NCBI RefSeq assembly: GCF_900187965.1
Contig: NZ_FZNL01000010.1
Location: forward strand, 62,001-126,000
Source: Flavobacterium sp. ov086
GTDB lineage: Bacteria; Bacteroidota; Bacteroidia; Flavobacteriales; Flavobacteriaceae
Direction: 5' to 3'
DNA length: 64,000 bases
Made by a program: the position numbers and the translations under genes
Notes under the pieces: model-generated
What the model was told of the DNA's origin: nothing
Seen by the model: only the letters and a program-made list of their open reading frames with translations
Database searches by the model: none
Part shown: positions 35,962 through 45,379 of the stretch, piece after piece
Layout: each line of letters starts with the position of its first letter
Numbering within the stretch: the stretch's first letter is position 1

Positions 35962-38319
35962 ATGCGCCTAATCCAGCTGTCCATTTCAAACACTCAGTCA
36001 AAACAATTTTTTTCTACTTCAAAAAAAGGAGCTTCTAAAGTCGCTCTTTTTTTGCAGGAAAAAATATCGTTTTGTCACTCGCAGTTTTCCATTTCCATCT
36101 GGGGCGTGACAGCCGTTTTTTTGACACTTTTAGTATTCAGTTCACAAAAAACATTTTCACAAGATAAAAAGCAAGACAGCATCAAACGCCCAAAAATTGG
36201 TTTGGTTTTAAGTGGCGGTGGTGCCAAAGGATTTGCTCATATTGGTGTTCTAAAAGTTCTCGAAGAAGCCGGAATCAAAATCGATTATATTGGAGGAACC
36301 AGTATGGGATCTGTAATTGGAGGACTTTATGCTTCTGGCTATAACGCCACGCAAATTGATTCTATTTTCAAAAAAACCAATTTCGACGACTTAATAAACG
36401 ACTATATTCCGCGTTCGTCTAAAAACTTTTATGGTAAAAAAAATGACGAATTATATGCCATAGTTTTACCGTTTAGCAATTTCAGAGTCGGAATTCCGGA
36501 AGCACTTTCTAAAGGAATGTACAATTATAATTTACTGAGCAGCTTAACTCGAAATGTACGTCACGTTCGTGATTTCAATAAACTCCCAACGCCATTTTTA
36601 TGTATTGGTACGAACATCGAAACTGGTGAAGAGGTCTTGTTAAACAAAGGAAATCTGGTTCAGGCAATGATGGCAAGTGCTGCGTTTCCTTCGTTATTTA
36701 CTCCAGTAGAAATTGACGGAAATTTATTAGTAGACGGAGGCGTTGTCAACAATTATCCTATAAAAGAAGTGCGTAATCTTGGAGCCGACATTATTATTGG
36801 TGTTGATGTTCAGGACGATTTAATGAATCGTAAAAATCTAAAAAACGCTACTAGAATATTGGTTCAGATTACCAATCTACAATCGATTGATAAAATGAAA
36901 AACAAAATAAAAGACACTGATATCTATATCAAACCAGATATTAGAGATTATGGCGTAATTTCATTTGACAAAGGCGAAGAAATAATTAGAAAAGGTGAAG
37001 AAGCCGCTTTTGCTGTTTATGAAAAAATAAAATCACTGTCCAGTGAAGAAACCTTTTATAAAAAACCAAAGCTAAAAGTCAGTTCAGATACACTAGAAAT
37101 CAAGAAAATAAACAGTGAAAAACTAGACAATTATACTAAAGAATACATCAATGGTAAATTGCGTTTCAAACCCGAAAGTACTATAACTTATGACGATTTA
37201 AAAACCGGAATCAATAATATAAATGCAACTCAAAACTTTAGTACAATTTCTTATTGTCTTCAGCCCGACGGAAATGCAGACGATCTTGATCTTGTACTGA
37301 AAGAAAACCCAACACAGACTTTTTTGAAACTTGGATTGCATTATGATGGACTTTATAAAAGTGGAATTTTACTGAATCTGACCCATAAAAAAACATTCCT
37401 TAAAAATGACGTTACTTCACTTGATATAATTCTGGGTGATAATTTCAGATACGATTTAAATTATTATGTCGAAAACGGCTTTAATATTAGCTTTGGATTC
37501 CGATCCAGATTAAATCAATTTAACAGAAACGTTACGACAAGTATAAGTAACTTAACTGGTGCAAACCCAAACGTAAATCTAATAAATGTTGATTTTCTTG
37601 ATTTGACCAATCAGGCCTATTTTCAAACCATATTTGTACAGAAATTTTTGATGGGTGGTGGTGCCGAATATAAGTATTTAAAAATAAACTCACCTACTCT
37701 TTCTAACACAGAGAACATTATTGACAAAAGTAGTTATCTAAGTTTCTTCGGATATTTAAAATATGATTCTTTTGACAACAAAAACTACCCACATTCAGGA
37801 TTGTATTTCTCTACAGATTTACAAACTTATCTCGCATCATCAGATTATACGAAGAAGTTCAAACCTTTCTCTATCGCAAAAGCCGAAATTGCTTTTGCCA
37901 AAACAGTATTTAGAAAAGCCACCATTAAAATTGGTGCCGATGCAGGTTTTAATATCGGCAGCGATAGTGTACCATTTTTCGATTTTATACTAGGCGGTTA
38001 TGGCTACAACAAAATCAATAATTTCAATTATTTTTACGGATATGATTTCTTAAGTATTGCCGGAAATAGTTTTATAAAAACGGACATTACTTTAGACTAT
38101 GAGATTTTCAAAAAAAACCATGTCAATTTTTCAGCCAATTTTGCCAACTTAGGCGATGATATTTTTACCACTGTAGATTGGGTTTCAATGCCTAAATATT
38201 CTGGTTATGCTGTAGGTTACGGATTAGAAACCATTATTGGTCCAATTGAAGTGAAGCAATCATGGTCTCCGGAACTTTCAAAAAGCTTTACTTGGTTTAG
38301 TATCGGATTCTCTTTTTAA
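35962..38319 (+). CDS. patatin-like phospholipase with outer-membrane barrel (PlpD-like)
   Basis: A 785-codon frame. The patatin domain spans about residues 78-300, with oxyanion motif SGGGAKG, nucleophile GTSMGS and catalytic Asp in DGGVVNNYP. A POTRA-like region (about 375-450) and a C-terminal barrel of the D15/BamA kind follow, ending in FSIGFSF. This matches type Vd (PlpD-like) surface phospholipases. The first 48 codons include a terminator-like hairpin and are probably not translated. A GTG at 36106, just before the hydrophobic signal-like segment, is a candidate start. Confidence 0.85.
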   Translation: MRLIQLSISNTQSKQFFSTSKKGASKVALFLQEKISFCHSQFSISIWGVTAVFLTLLVFSSQKTFSQDKKQDSIKRPKIGLVLSGGGAKGFAHIGVLKVLEEAGIKIDYIGGTSMGSVIGGLYASGYNATQIDSIFKKTNFDDLINDYIPRSSKNFYGKKNDELYAIVLPFSNFRVGIPEALSKGMYNYNLLSSLTRNVRHVRDFNKLPTPFLCIGTNIETGEEVLLNKGNLVQAMMASAAFPSLFTPVEIDGNLLVDGGVVNNYPIKEVRNLGADIIIGVDVQDDLMNRKNLKNATRILVQITNLQSIDKMKNKIKDTDIYIKPDIRDYGVISFDKGEEIIRKGEEAAFAVYEKIKSLSSEETFYKKPKLKVSSDTLEIKKINSEKLDNYTKEYINGKLRFKPESTITYDDLKTGINNINATQNFSTISYCLQPDGNADDLDLVLKENPTQTFLKLGLHYDGLYKSGILLNLTHKKTFLKNDVTSLDIILGDNFRYDLNYYVENGFNISFGFRSRLNQFNRNVTTSISNLTGANPNVNLINVDFLDLTNQAYFQTIFVQKFLMGGGAEYKYLKINSPTLSNTENIIDKSSYLSFFGYLKYDSFDNKNYPHSGLYFSTDLQTYLASSDYTKKFKPFSIAKAEIAFAKTVFRKATIKIGADAGFNIGSDSVPFFDFILGGYGYNKINNFNYFYGYDFLSIAGNSFIKTDITLDYEIFKKNHVNFSANFANLGDDIFTTVDWVSMPKYSGYAVGYGLETIIGPIEVKQSWSPELSKSFTWFSIGFSF
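36021..36053 (+). terminator. probable uvrC terminator inside the annotated patatin N-terminus
   Basis: AAAAAAAGGAGC (36021-36032) pairs with GCTCTTTTTTT (36043-36053) apart from one bulged base, with a 10-base loop and a T run. This is a typical intrinsic terminator 68 bases after uvrC. Its position argues that the patatin reading frame starts further downstream. Confidence 0.65.
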
Positions 38320-38336
38320 TGCCTGCGAAAATTGTT

Positions 38337-38385
38337 GTCACGAATTTCGCTAATTTACGCGAATAAAATTGGTGAAATTCGTGGC
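38337..38385. repeat. inverted repeat, GCCACGAATTTC family
   Basis: Arms GTCACGAATTTC (38337-38348) and GAAATTCGTGGC (38374-38385) with one mismatch, just after the patatin stop. It may help end that transcript. Same family as 12582-12645. Confidence 0.65.
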
Positions 38386-38770
38386 AAAAAAAACGCGTAC
38401 AACATTAATCATTTTAATCCCTGCAATTTATGGTACATTTTTCAACACATAGCGCTCTATTAACTAATAATGCAATAAAAACTCCCTATTTTTATACTCT
38501 ATAAAATTTATATCAAAAAAAATTGAAATATTTTAGGTTTATAAATGATATAATTTATAATTTTACTCGATAAAAATTACGACATTTGTTATAATGAAAA
38601 CAAAATGGACAGGTTTATTAGAGTATCTTCAATTCCTTATCAAGAGAAATCCTGAATAAAACTACCGAATTGAGATAATTAGTCAATAACACAATATTGA
38701 GCTAATTATCTGTTCACACAATTCAAATTTTTCGAATTATCTAATTTACAAATTATCTAATAGAAAAGCC
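38386..38770. other. 385-base AT-rich spacer before hmgA
   Basis: I see no gene, clean TAnnTTTG box or terminator. A 21-codon frame at 38594-38659 is too weak to call. The last 60 bases repeat the word AATTATCTAA, which may be another degenerate inverted repeat. The hmgA promoter must lie here but I cannot place it. Confidence 0.5.
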
Positions 38771-39928
38771 ATGCCATTATATCATAAACTTGGAGATTTC
38801 CCTCAAAAAAGACACACCCAATTCGAAAAACCAAACGGAGGTTTCTACTACGAACAATTGTTTGGAACCGAAGGTTTTCACGGACATTCGTCATTGTCCT
38901 ATCATGTTCACAGACCAACTCAGGTCAAAGAAATACTAAACTCTTATTCAGTTGAGCCAAAAATTGCAATCGGAAAAAACATAAAATCATTACTTTTTAA
39001 AGGTTTTGAATTAAAACCTGAAAATGATTTCCTCGACAGCCGTAAACCAATGTTAGTTAATAAAGACTGCATCATTGGATTGGCAGCGCCAAAAGAATCA
39101 CTTAGAAATTATTTCTACAAAAATGCCGATGCAGATGAAATGCTTTTCATCCATAAAGGAAAAGGAAAATTAAGAACCATGCTTGGGAATATTCCTTTTG
39201 AATATGGCGATTACTTAATTATTCCAAGAGGCATTATTTATCAAATAGAATTTGAGACTGAAGAGAACAGACTATTTTATGTAGAATCTTATTCTCCTTT
39301 TTATACTCCTAAACGTTATAAAAACCAATCAGGACAACATTTAGAACATTCGCCATTTTGCGAACGCGATTTTATTTTGCCAAATGAATTGGAAACACAC
39401 GACGAAAAAGGTGATTTTTTGATTAAAATCAAAAAAGAAGGAATGATTCACGAGGTAGTTTACGCCACACATCCTTTTGACGTTGTGGGTTGGGATGGTT
39501 ACAATTTCCCATACGGATTCTCGATTCATAATTTCGAACCAATAACGGGACGTGTTCACCAACCGCCTCCGGTACATCAAACTTTCGAAACGGCAACTTT
39601 TGTCGTTTGTTCATTCTGCCCTAGACTTTACGATTATCACCCCAAAGCAATTCCGGCACCATACAACCACAGCAATATAGATTCTGACGAAGTACTATAT
39701 TATGTAGATGGTGATTTTATGAGCCGTAATAATATAGAGCAAGGTCATATCACTTTACACCCAAAAGGAATTCCGCATGGTCCCGCACCAGGCGCAATGG
39801 AACGCAGCATTGGTCATAAAGAAACCCAGGAATTAGCCGTAATGGTTGATACTTTCAGACCGCTTATGGTAACTGAAGAAGCTATGGGACTTGATGACGG
39901 TCAGTACTATAAGTCTTGGACGGAGTAA
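38771..39928 (+). CDS. hmgA: homogentisate 1,2-dioxygenase
   Basis: A cupin-fold iron enzyme that opens the aromatic ring of homogentisate in tyrosine breakdown. The first cupin shows IHKGKGKLRTMLGNIPFEYGDYLIIPRG. The C-terminal part carries PPPVHQTFET near residue 263 and LHPKGIPHGPAPG near 335, the usual metal-ligand region. At 385 residues it is shorter than the roughly 440 of the human and Pseudomonas enzymes, which I recall as normal for Bacteroidota. hppD, which makes its substrate, is next. Confidence 0.9.
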   Translation: MPLYHKLGDFPQKRHTQFEKPNGGFYYEQLFGTEGFHGHSSLSYHVHRPTQVKEILNSYSVEPKIAIGKNIKSLLFKGFELKPENDFLDSRKPMLVNKDCIIGLAAPKESLRNYFYKNADADEMLFIHKGKGKLRTMLGNIPFEYGDYLIIPRGIIYQIEFETEENRLFYVESYSPFYTPKRYKNQSGQHLEHSPFCERDFILPNELETHDEKGDFLIKIKKEGMIHEVVYATHPFDVVGWDGYNFPYGFSIHNFEPITGRVHQPPPVHQTFETATFVVCSFCPRLYDYHPKAIPAPYNHSNIDSDEVLYYVDGDFMSRNNIEQGHITLHPKGIPHGPAPGAMERSIGHKETQELAVMVDTFRPLMVTEEAMGLDDGQYYKSWTE

Positions 39929-39945
39929 GAATTAGATAATGATCT

Positions 39946-40032
39946 AACCGCAAAGTTCACAAAGACTTTACGCAAAGATCGCCATGATTACTTTGCGAAC
40001 TTTGCGATTTTTACTTAGCGAACTTAGCGGTT
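39946..40032. repeat. inverted repeat built from GCAAAGTTC words
   Basis: 13-base arms AACCGCAAAGTTC (39946-39958) and GAACTTAGCGGTT (40020-40032), one mismatch. The interior repeats CAAAG and CTTTGCGAAC words. It lies between hmgA and hppD. Confidence 0.65.
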
Positions 40033-40105
40033 AAAAAACAAAACCTAAAAAACAACACTTCGGTTTTTCCAAATAAACGATTAGCCGATTAAACAAATAA
40101 ACATC

Positions 40106-41266
40106 ATGTCAAAAGAAGTAAAATCAGTAGAATACGGATTAGAGAAAATATTTGAAGGAGCACAAGATTTCCTTCCTTTATTAGGAACAGATTATGTAGA
40201 ATTCTACGTAGGAAATGCAAAACAATCGGCGCATTATTACAAAACAGCTTTTGGATATCAGTCATTAGCTTACGCAGGATTAGAAACTGGAGTTAGAGAT
40301 AAAGCATCTTATGTTTTAAAACAAGACAAAATCAGAATTGTTTTGACAACTCCTTTAACGCAGGATTCTCCAATTCATGCACATCTTCAAAAACATGGCG
40401 ACGGTGTAAAAGTTGCCGCACTTTGGGTTGAAGATGCAAGAAGTGCTTATGAAGAAACTATGAAACGTGGTGCACGTTCGTTTATGGAACCAACTGTAGA
40501 ATCAGATGAATTTGGAGAAGTTATTCGCTCCGGAATCTATACTTACGGAGAAACTGTTCATATTTTTGTAGAAAGAAAAAACTATAACGGTGTTTTCTTA
40601 CCAGGTTACAAAGAATGGAAATCAGACTATAATCCAGAACCAACCGGATTAAAATATATTGACCACATGGTTGGAAATGTAGGCTGGAATGAAATGAATA
40701 CTTGGGTAAAATTCTACGAAGACGTTATGGGATTTGTAAATTTCCTATCCTTCGACGACAAACAAATCAACACTGAATATTCGGCATTGATGAGTAAAGT
40801 AATGTCTAACGGTAACGGAAGAATTAAATTCCCAATCAACGAACCAGCCGAAGGAAAGAAAAAATCACAAATCGAAGAGTATTTAGATTTCTATGGCGGA
40901 CCTGGAATTCAGCATATTGCCATCGCAACAGATGATATTATTAAAACGGTTTCTGATTTAAAATCAAGAGGTGTAGAATTTTTATCAGCTCCACCTCACA
41001 CTTATTACCAAGCGATCCCAGAAAGATTAGGTGTTCACATGGACATGATGAAGGAAGATTTAAACGAAATTGAAAAACTTGCCATCATGGTCGATGCTGA
41101 TGAAGATGGATATTTATTACAGATATTTACGAAACCTGTTCAGGACAGACCAACGCTTTTTTTCGAAATTATTCAACGAATGGGAGCAAAAGGATTCGGT
41201 GCAGGGAACTTTAAAGCCCTTTTTGAGTCAATTGAAAGGGAACAAGAATTGAGAGGAACATTGTAA
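40106..41266 (+). CDS. hppD: 4-hydroxyphenylpyruvate dioxygenase
   Basis: A 386-residue non-haem iron(II) enzyme that turns 4-hydroxyphenylpyruvate into homogentisate, the substrate of the neighbouring hmgA product. Two vicinal-oxygen-chelate halves are visible. The iron ligands are His in YIDHMVGNV near residue 192, His in IQHIAIATDD near 271 and Glu in LFFEIIQR near 354. The C-terminal gating helix region (GAGNFKALFESIEREQELRG) is intact. Confidence 0.96.
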   Translation: MSKEVKSVEYGLEKIFEGAQDFLPLLGTDYVEFYVGNAKQSAHYYKTAFGYQSLAYAGLETGVRDKASYVLKQDKIRIVLTTPLTQDSPIHAHLQKHGDGVKVAALWVEDARSAYEETMKRGARSFMEPTVESDEFGEVIRSGIYTYGETVHIFVERKNYNGVFLPGYKEWKSDYNPEPTGLKYIDHMVGNVGWNEMNTWVKFYEDVMGFVNFLSFDDKQINTEYSALMSKVMSNGNGRIKFPINEPAEGKKKSQIEEYLDFYGGPGIQHIAIATDDIIKTVSDLKSRGVEFLSAPPHTYYQAIPERLGVHMDMMKEDLNEIEKLAIMVDADEDGYLLQIFTKPVQDRPTLFFEIIQRMGAKGFGAGNFKALFESIEREQELRGTL

Positions 41267-41375
41267 AATCGTAAAATTTTTACATTATACAGAAGAATTC
41301 TCTGTAAAATGATGATTTTTATGCAAATGTTATGTTAAACTTGCCTTTTGCTATTTCTTTTTTGAACTTTCTATC

Positions 41376-41383
41376 TATCTTTG
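41376..41383 (+). promoter_or_regulatory. promoter -7 box for the candidate small RNA
   Basis: TATCTTTG matches TAnnTTTG. A TTG at 41348-41350 lies 25 bases upstream, slightly wide for a -33 element. Nothing translatable follows before a strong terminator. Confidence 0.5.
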
Positions 41384-41388
41384 CACTC

Positions 41389-41499
41389 GCAAATCAAGAA
41401 GGGGTGGTTTCCTTCTGAATTGATATAAATTTCATAATTTATAGTTTTTTGGTTAGTTAATAGCATAAAAACTCAGTCATTCCTTGACTGAGTTTTTTT
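41389..41499 (+). ncRNA. candidate small RNA of about 110 nt
   Basis: Between a TATCTTTG box and an intrinsic terminator lies a segment with no open frame but three stem-loops: AGAAGG/CCTTCT (41397-41402, 41411-41416), ATAAATT/AATTTAT (41425-41431, 41436-41442, loop TCAT), and the terminator stem. I do not recognise the family. The GGGGTG string recalls a TPP riboswitch, but the rest of that fold is absent. It could be a free-standing RNA or a terminated leader of the DUF3108 gene at 41566. Confidence 0.5.
41467..41499 (+). terminator. intrinsic terminator upstream of the DUF3108 gene
   Basis: Stem AAAAACTCAGTC/GACTGAGTTTTT (41467-41478, 41486-41497), loop ATTCCTT, with a run of seven T. It ends the candidate RNA, or reads through from hppD. 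Confidence 0.88.
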
Positions 41500-41565
41500 G
41501 TTTTGGTACATTTGGAATAGAATTTGCATTTATTTATCTTTATAATGAAATGTAAAAATTGTACT

Positions 41566-42336
41566 ATGAAAAAACTAGTTCTACTTATATTAGTTCTCAC
41601 GACACTTGCTTTTGACACTCAAAAAGAAGATGCTTTTGGCACTGGAGAATACTTCAAGTTTAGAATTCATTACGGAATTATAAATGCAGGATATGCCACA
41701 CTCGAAATTAAAGATGCAACTATAAACAATAAAAAAGTGCATCATGCAATAGGAAAAGGTTACACAACCGGAATGTCAAAATTCTTTTTTAAGGTCGAAG
41801 ATCTGTACGAGAGTTATTTTGACAAAGAAACCGGAACCCCTTATCGATACATTCGAAAAATTGACGAAGGCGGTTATACAAAAAACCAAGAAGGTATTTT
41901 TGACCCATCAGAAAATAGGGTTTTAGTAAAAGATTACAAACGTAAGACTGAAAAAACAATTATAACTACAAATAATGTACAAGATATTGTTTCGTCATTT
42001 TACTTTTTACGAAATCATCCAAGCATTGACAAACTCAAACCCGGAGAAGCCATCACAATTGACATGTTCTTTGATGACGAAATCACAAAATTTAAGTTAA
42101 AATATGTAGGCCGTCAAGATATTACGACTAAATTTGGCACCGTTTCTACGATGGTCTTTAAACCACTTGTGCAAACAGGAAGAGTCTTTAAAGAAAAAGA
42201 AAGTTTAACACTCTGGATCACAGACGACGACAACAAAGTCCCAATTAGAATCAAAGCAGATCTTGCCGTAGGATCCCTTAAAGCAGATCTCGACGAATAT
42301 AAAGGATTAAAAAATCCATTTAAAGCAAAAAAATAA
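41566..42336 (+). CDS. DUF3108 protein
   Basis: About 256 residues with an N-terminal signal segment (KKLVLLILVLTTLAF) and a DUF3108 domain, probably envelope-associated. Recognisable stretches are YFKFRIHYGIINAGYATLEI near the start and TLWITDDDNKVPIRIKADLAVGSLKADL at the end. The frame opens at a TTG at 41524 and has ATGs at 41545 and 41566; I choose the last because the signal peptide then begins at once. The stop overlaps the next start by one base. Confidence 0.82.
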   Translation: MKKLVLLILVLTTLAFDTQKEDAFGTGEYFKFRIHYGIINAGYATLEIKDATINNKKVHHAIGKGYTTGMSKFFFKVEDLYESYFDKETGTPYRYIRKIDEGGYTKNQEGIFDPSENRVLVKDYKRKTEKTIITTNNVQDIVSSFYFLRNHPSIDKLKPGEAITIDMFFDDEITKFKLKYVGRQDITTKFGTVSTMVFKPLVQTGRVFKEKESLTLWITDDDNKVPIRIKADLAVGSLKADLDEYKGLKNPFKAKK

Positions 42337-43277
42337 TGAATCTTACTGATAATTCAGAATCAATTTTAAAAGAAATTGACCTTAAATTCCAAGCTATAAA
42401 TCAAAAAACTGATGTTCAATTAGAGGGATTACTTTGGTCAAAACCAATCACCTACTGGGATTACATTCAAACTGATGCACTTTTAAATCTACAGATACAG
42501 CGTACTACTCTTCCTGACGAAATGGTTTTTATTATGTATCATCAGGTTAACGAATTGATTTTTAAAATGATTTTGTGGGAAATTGATCAAATTGCCGACA
42601 CGCAAAATATTCAGGTTGATTTTTTCAGCGAAAGATTATCAAGAATTACTCGCTATTTTGACATGCTTACCAATTCTTTCAGTATTATGGAAAACGGAAT
42701 GGAAGTAGATCAATATATGAAGTTTAGAAATACTTTGACTCCGGCAAGCGGTTTTCAGAGTGCACAATATAGATTGATAGAATTTGCTTCGACAGATGTT
42801 ATCAATTTAACAGATCGCAGATATAAAGCAAACTTTGACGAAAATACAGATCTGGAAACCACATTTGAACATTTGTATTGGCAAGCTGCCGGTAAAGATT
42901 ATCACACAGGAGAAAAATCATACTTACTTCAGGAATTCGAAAACAAATACAAGCAGCAATTTTTGAGACAAATATCTACTTTTAAAAGTAAAAATATCTG
43001 GCAAAAATTTACGCAATTACCACAAGAAGATCAAAAAAATGCTTCACTAATTGAAGCAATGCGTCATTATGACAAAACTGTAAACATTACTTGGGTAATG
43101 CAACACCTTAATACTGCAAGAAAATACATCTTAGAAAGCGGAAAAGGCAACGGAGAAGCTACCGGTGGCAGCGATTGGCAAAAATATATGCATCCAAAAT
43201 ACCAAAGACGCATCTTTTTTCCTAAATTGTGGACCGAAGAAGAATTGTCCAATTGGGGAAATGAAACAACCACTTAA
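42336..43277 (+). CDS. kynA: tryptophan 2,3-dioxygenase family protein
   Basis: A 313-residue haem dioxygenase that converts tryptophan to N-formylkynurenine, first step of the kynurenine route. The substrate-site helix is MYHQVNELIFKMILWEIDQI near residues 69-88, the probable haem-ligand His is in MQHLNTARKYI near 252, and the C-terminal ATGGSDW and FFPKLW motifs are present. It starts on the stop of the DUF3108 gene (TAATG) and overlaps the M23 gene by 17 bases. No other kynurenine genes are in the window. Confidence 0.88.
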   Translation: MNLTDNSESILKEIDLKFQAINQKTDVQLEGLLWSKPITYWDYIQTDALLNLQIQRTTLPDEMVFIMYHQVNELIFKMILWEIDQIADTQNIQVDFFSERLSRITRYFDMLTNSFSIMENGMEVDQYMKFRNTLTPASGFQSAQYRLIEFASTDVINLTDRRYKANFDENTDLETTFEHLYWQAAGKDYHTGEKSYLLQEFENKYKQQFLRQISTFKSKNIWQKFTQLPQEDQKNASLIEAMRHYDKTVNITWVMQHLNTARKYILESGKGNGEATGGSDWQKYMHPKYQRRIFFPKLWTEEELSNWGNETTT

Positions 43278-44520
43278 TTTCCTGAAAAAATTTAAAAGTT
43301 TGAAAAAAGCATTCGTACTTATAATACTATTATTCTCTGTTATTTCATGTAATAAAACAGAGGAAAAAGTAGAAACTAAGATTAGTAAACCAAAGACTAA
43401 AAAAGTAGAATTTGGATTTAATTACGCTGACTTTAATATTGTAAATGACACTATAAAAAAAGGAGATTCTTTTGGTTCTATTATTCAAAGCCAAAATATT
43501 GGAGACAAAAAAGTCTTTGATATTGTTGAACAGGTAAAAGATTCTTTTGATGTTAGAACTATACGTTACAACAAACCTTACACAATTCTTCGTTCAAAAA
43601 ATAAAACAAACAAATTACAGGTTTTTATCTATCAACCTGATGCTTTAACTTATTATGTAATCGATTTAAGAGATAGCATTGCTAAAGCTTACAAAAAAAT
43701 AAAACCTGTTACATTAAAACGTAAAATTATTGGCGGCGTTTTAAAAAGCTCTTTGTCTGAAACTCTAGGAAATGAAAGTGTAGAAACAGCTCTTGCCAAC
43801 CGAATCACCAAAGTGTTTTCATGGTCAATTGACTTCTTTAAACTTAAAAAAGGAGATCGTTACGGATTAATTTTTACTGAACGTTTTATCAACGGAAAAA
43901 CTTATGATGGCGTTGAAGATCTTGAAGCTGCATTTTTTGAATATAAAGGGAAAATCGTTTATGCTTTTCCGTTTGAGAAAGATACTACTTCAGGAAAAAT
44001 AGAATACTATGACGATGAAGGAAAAACGTTGAAAAACTTTTTCTTAAAAACACCTATTAAGTTCAGCCGAATCACGTCGCGATTTACAGCAAACAGATTT
44101 CATCCTGTACAACATACCTGGAAAGCGCATAAAGGAACTGACTATGCCGCTCCAACCGGAACTCCAATTTCAACAACTGCTTCAGGAATTGTAGAAGCAA
44201 CCGGATATACGGCAGGAAACGGAAACTTTGTAAAAGTAAAACACAACGGAACCTACTCTACTCAATATTTACACATGTCCAGAATTTTGGTTCGCCGCGG
44301 ACAACGTGTAACCCAAGGACAAACTATTGGATTAGTGGGCAGCACCGGACTTGCAACCGGACCTCATGTTTGTTACCGTTTCTGGAAAAATGGTATTCAG
44401 GTTGATGCGCTTCGACTTAACTTACCAACTGGAGAATCTTTGACCGGATCTGACAGAACCCGTTTCTTAAAACAAATGGAACCTTTGAAAAGAGAATTAG
44501 ACAGTATTGGGAATCTGTAA
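43261..44520 (+). CDS. M23-family metallopeptidase lipoprotein
   Basis: A 419-residue peptidoglycan peptidase of the LytM/M23 kind with lipobox VISC near residue 22. The zinc motif is HKGTDYAAPTGTPI, followed by YLHMSR and a C-terminal GPHVCYRFW. In LytM the last motif is HxH and its second His binds zinc; here that position is Cys. The frame is open from 43165, but the ATG at 43261 gives a proper lipoprotein signal and a 17-base overlap with the dioxygenase gene. Confidence 0.9.
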   Translation: MKQPLNFLKKFKSLKKAFVLIILLFSVISCNKTEEKVETKISKPKTKKVEFGFNYADFNIVNDTIKKGDSFGSIIQSQNIGDKKVFDIVEQVKDSFDVRTIRYNKPYTILRSKNKTNKLQVFIYQPDALTYYVIDLRDSIAKAYKKIKPVTLKRKIIGGVLKSSLSETLGNESVETALANRITKVFSWSIDFFKLKKGDRYGLIFTERFINGKTYDGVEDLEAAFFEYKGKIVYAFPFEKDTTSGKIEYYDDEGKTLKNFFLKTPIKFSRITSRFTANRFHPVQHTWKAHKGTDYAAPTGTPISTTASGIVEATGYTAGNGNFVKVKHNGTYSTQYLHMSRILVRRGQRVTQGQTIGLVGSTGLATGPHVCYRFWKNGIQVDALRLNLPTGESLTGSDRTRFLKQMEPLKRELDSIGNL

Positions 44521-44538
44521 CATCCAAATACCAACAAA

Positions 44539-45345
44539 ATGAGACTAGAAGTTGATAATGATTTTACAAATAAAAGTATTCAAAAATGCTACATGTGTGA
44601 GAATATCGCTACCTCACAAGAGCACGTTCCTCCAAAATGTCTATTTCCGGAACAAAAGGATACAAGAGGAATAGATTTTAGAAAAAATCTTATCAAAATA
44701 CCTTCATGTGACATTCATAATATGTCCAAATCAGATGATGACGAATTCCTAATGTTATCTCTTTCTGGAATAATTACAAATAACATAATTGGTCAATTTC
44801 ACTTTCTAACTAAATCTAATAGAGCAATTCAAAGAAAAAGCAAAGATTTTATTAGCAAACAAATTTTAAAAAATCTCAAAGTTGTTGATCTTAAAATATC
44901 AGAAAAGCAATTTAAACCTGCTGCTATTGGCCACCCAAATATAGAAAGACTTAACAGCTGCTTTGAACATATAGCTTACGGTCTTTATTATCACGAGTAT
45001 AATACTAGATTTGAAGGTGAGATTAAGATTTTTTATGGATTTTTAGAATACACTGATCAATATTTTCAAACTTTAAAAAAATTCATAAAAAAGAGATTTG
45101 ATATAGATGATGAATTAAAACTCCCAAAAAAAGGTGATAATAATCTAGTATTTAATTATGAATTTCAAAAACCTGATAATTTTGGATTATTTTCAGTTAA
45201 ATTAGTTTTTTATGGAACAACCGAAATCTTTATCTCGTTCAAACCCGAAAACGTAAAAGAACCAGTTGATTTAGCAATGATGCTAATGAAGAATGGCATA
45301 AAAACAATAATCAATTTAGATAATGAAAGATTTGAATTTAATTAA
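44539..45345 (+). CDS. HNH-like treble-clef protein
   Basis: A 268-residue protein with an N-terminal treble-clef candidate: CYMC near residue 19, then EHVPPKCLFPE, then IPSCDIHN near 57 and DDDEFL. This order resembles a widespread HNH-endonuclease-like family with (D/E)HVPPK and VPSCxxCN motifs. The rest has no motif I know. Codon use is more AT-rich than in neighbours. It lies 18 bases after the M23 gene and 34 before another unknown gene, so the set could be transcribed together. Nuclease activity is inference. Confidence 0.6.
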   Translation: MRLEVDNDFTNKSIQKCYMCENIATSQEHVPPKCLFPEQKDTRGIDFRKNLIKIPSCDIHNMSKSDDDEFLMLSLSGIITNNIIGQFHFLTKSNRAIQRKSKDFISKQILKNLKVVDLKISEKQFKPAAIGHPNIERLNSCFEHIAYGLYYHEYNTRFEGEIKIFYGFLEYTDQYFQTLKKFIKKRFDIDDELKLPKKGDNNLVFNYEFQKPDNFGLFSVKLVFYGTTEIFISFKPENVKEPVDLAMMLMKNGIKTIINLDNERFEFN

Positions 45346-45379
45346 TTTATTAAAATCTCCATTTTAAAAATAGCAGAAT

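Noticed and set aside
38594..38659. 21-codon frame in the spacer before hmgA
   Set aside because: No promoter box at a sensible distance and no way to judge coding from so short a frame.
41389..41499. TPP riboswitch, suggested by GGGGTG
   Set aside because: The CTGAGA and GAACCTGA cores and the second arm are missing, and the next gene is not thiamine-related.
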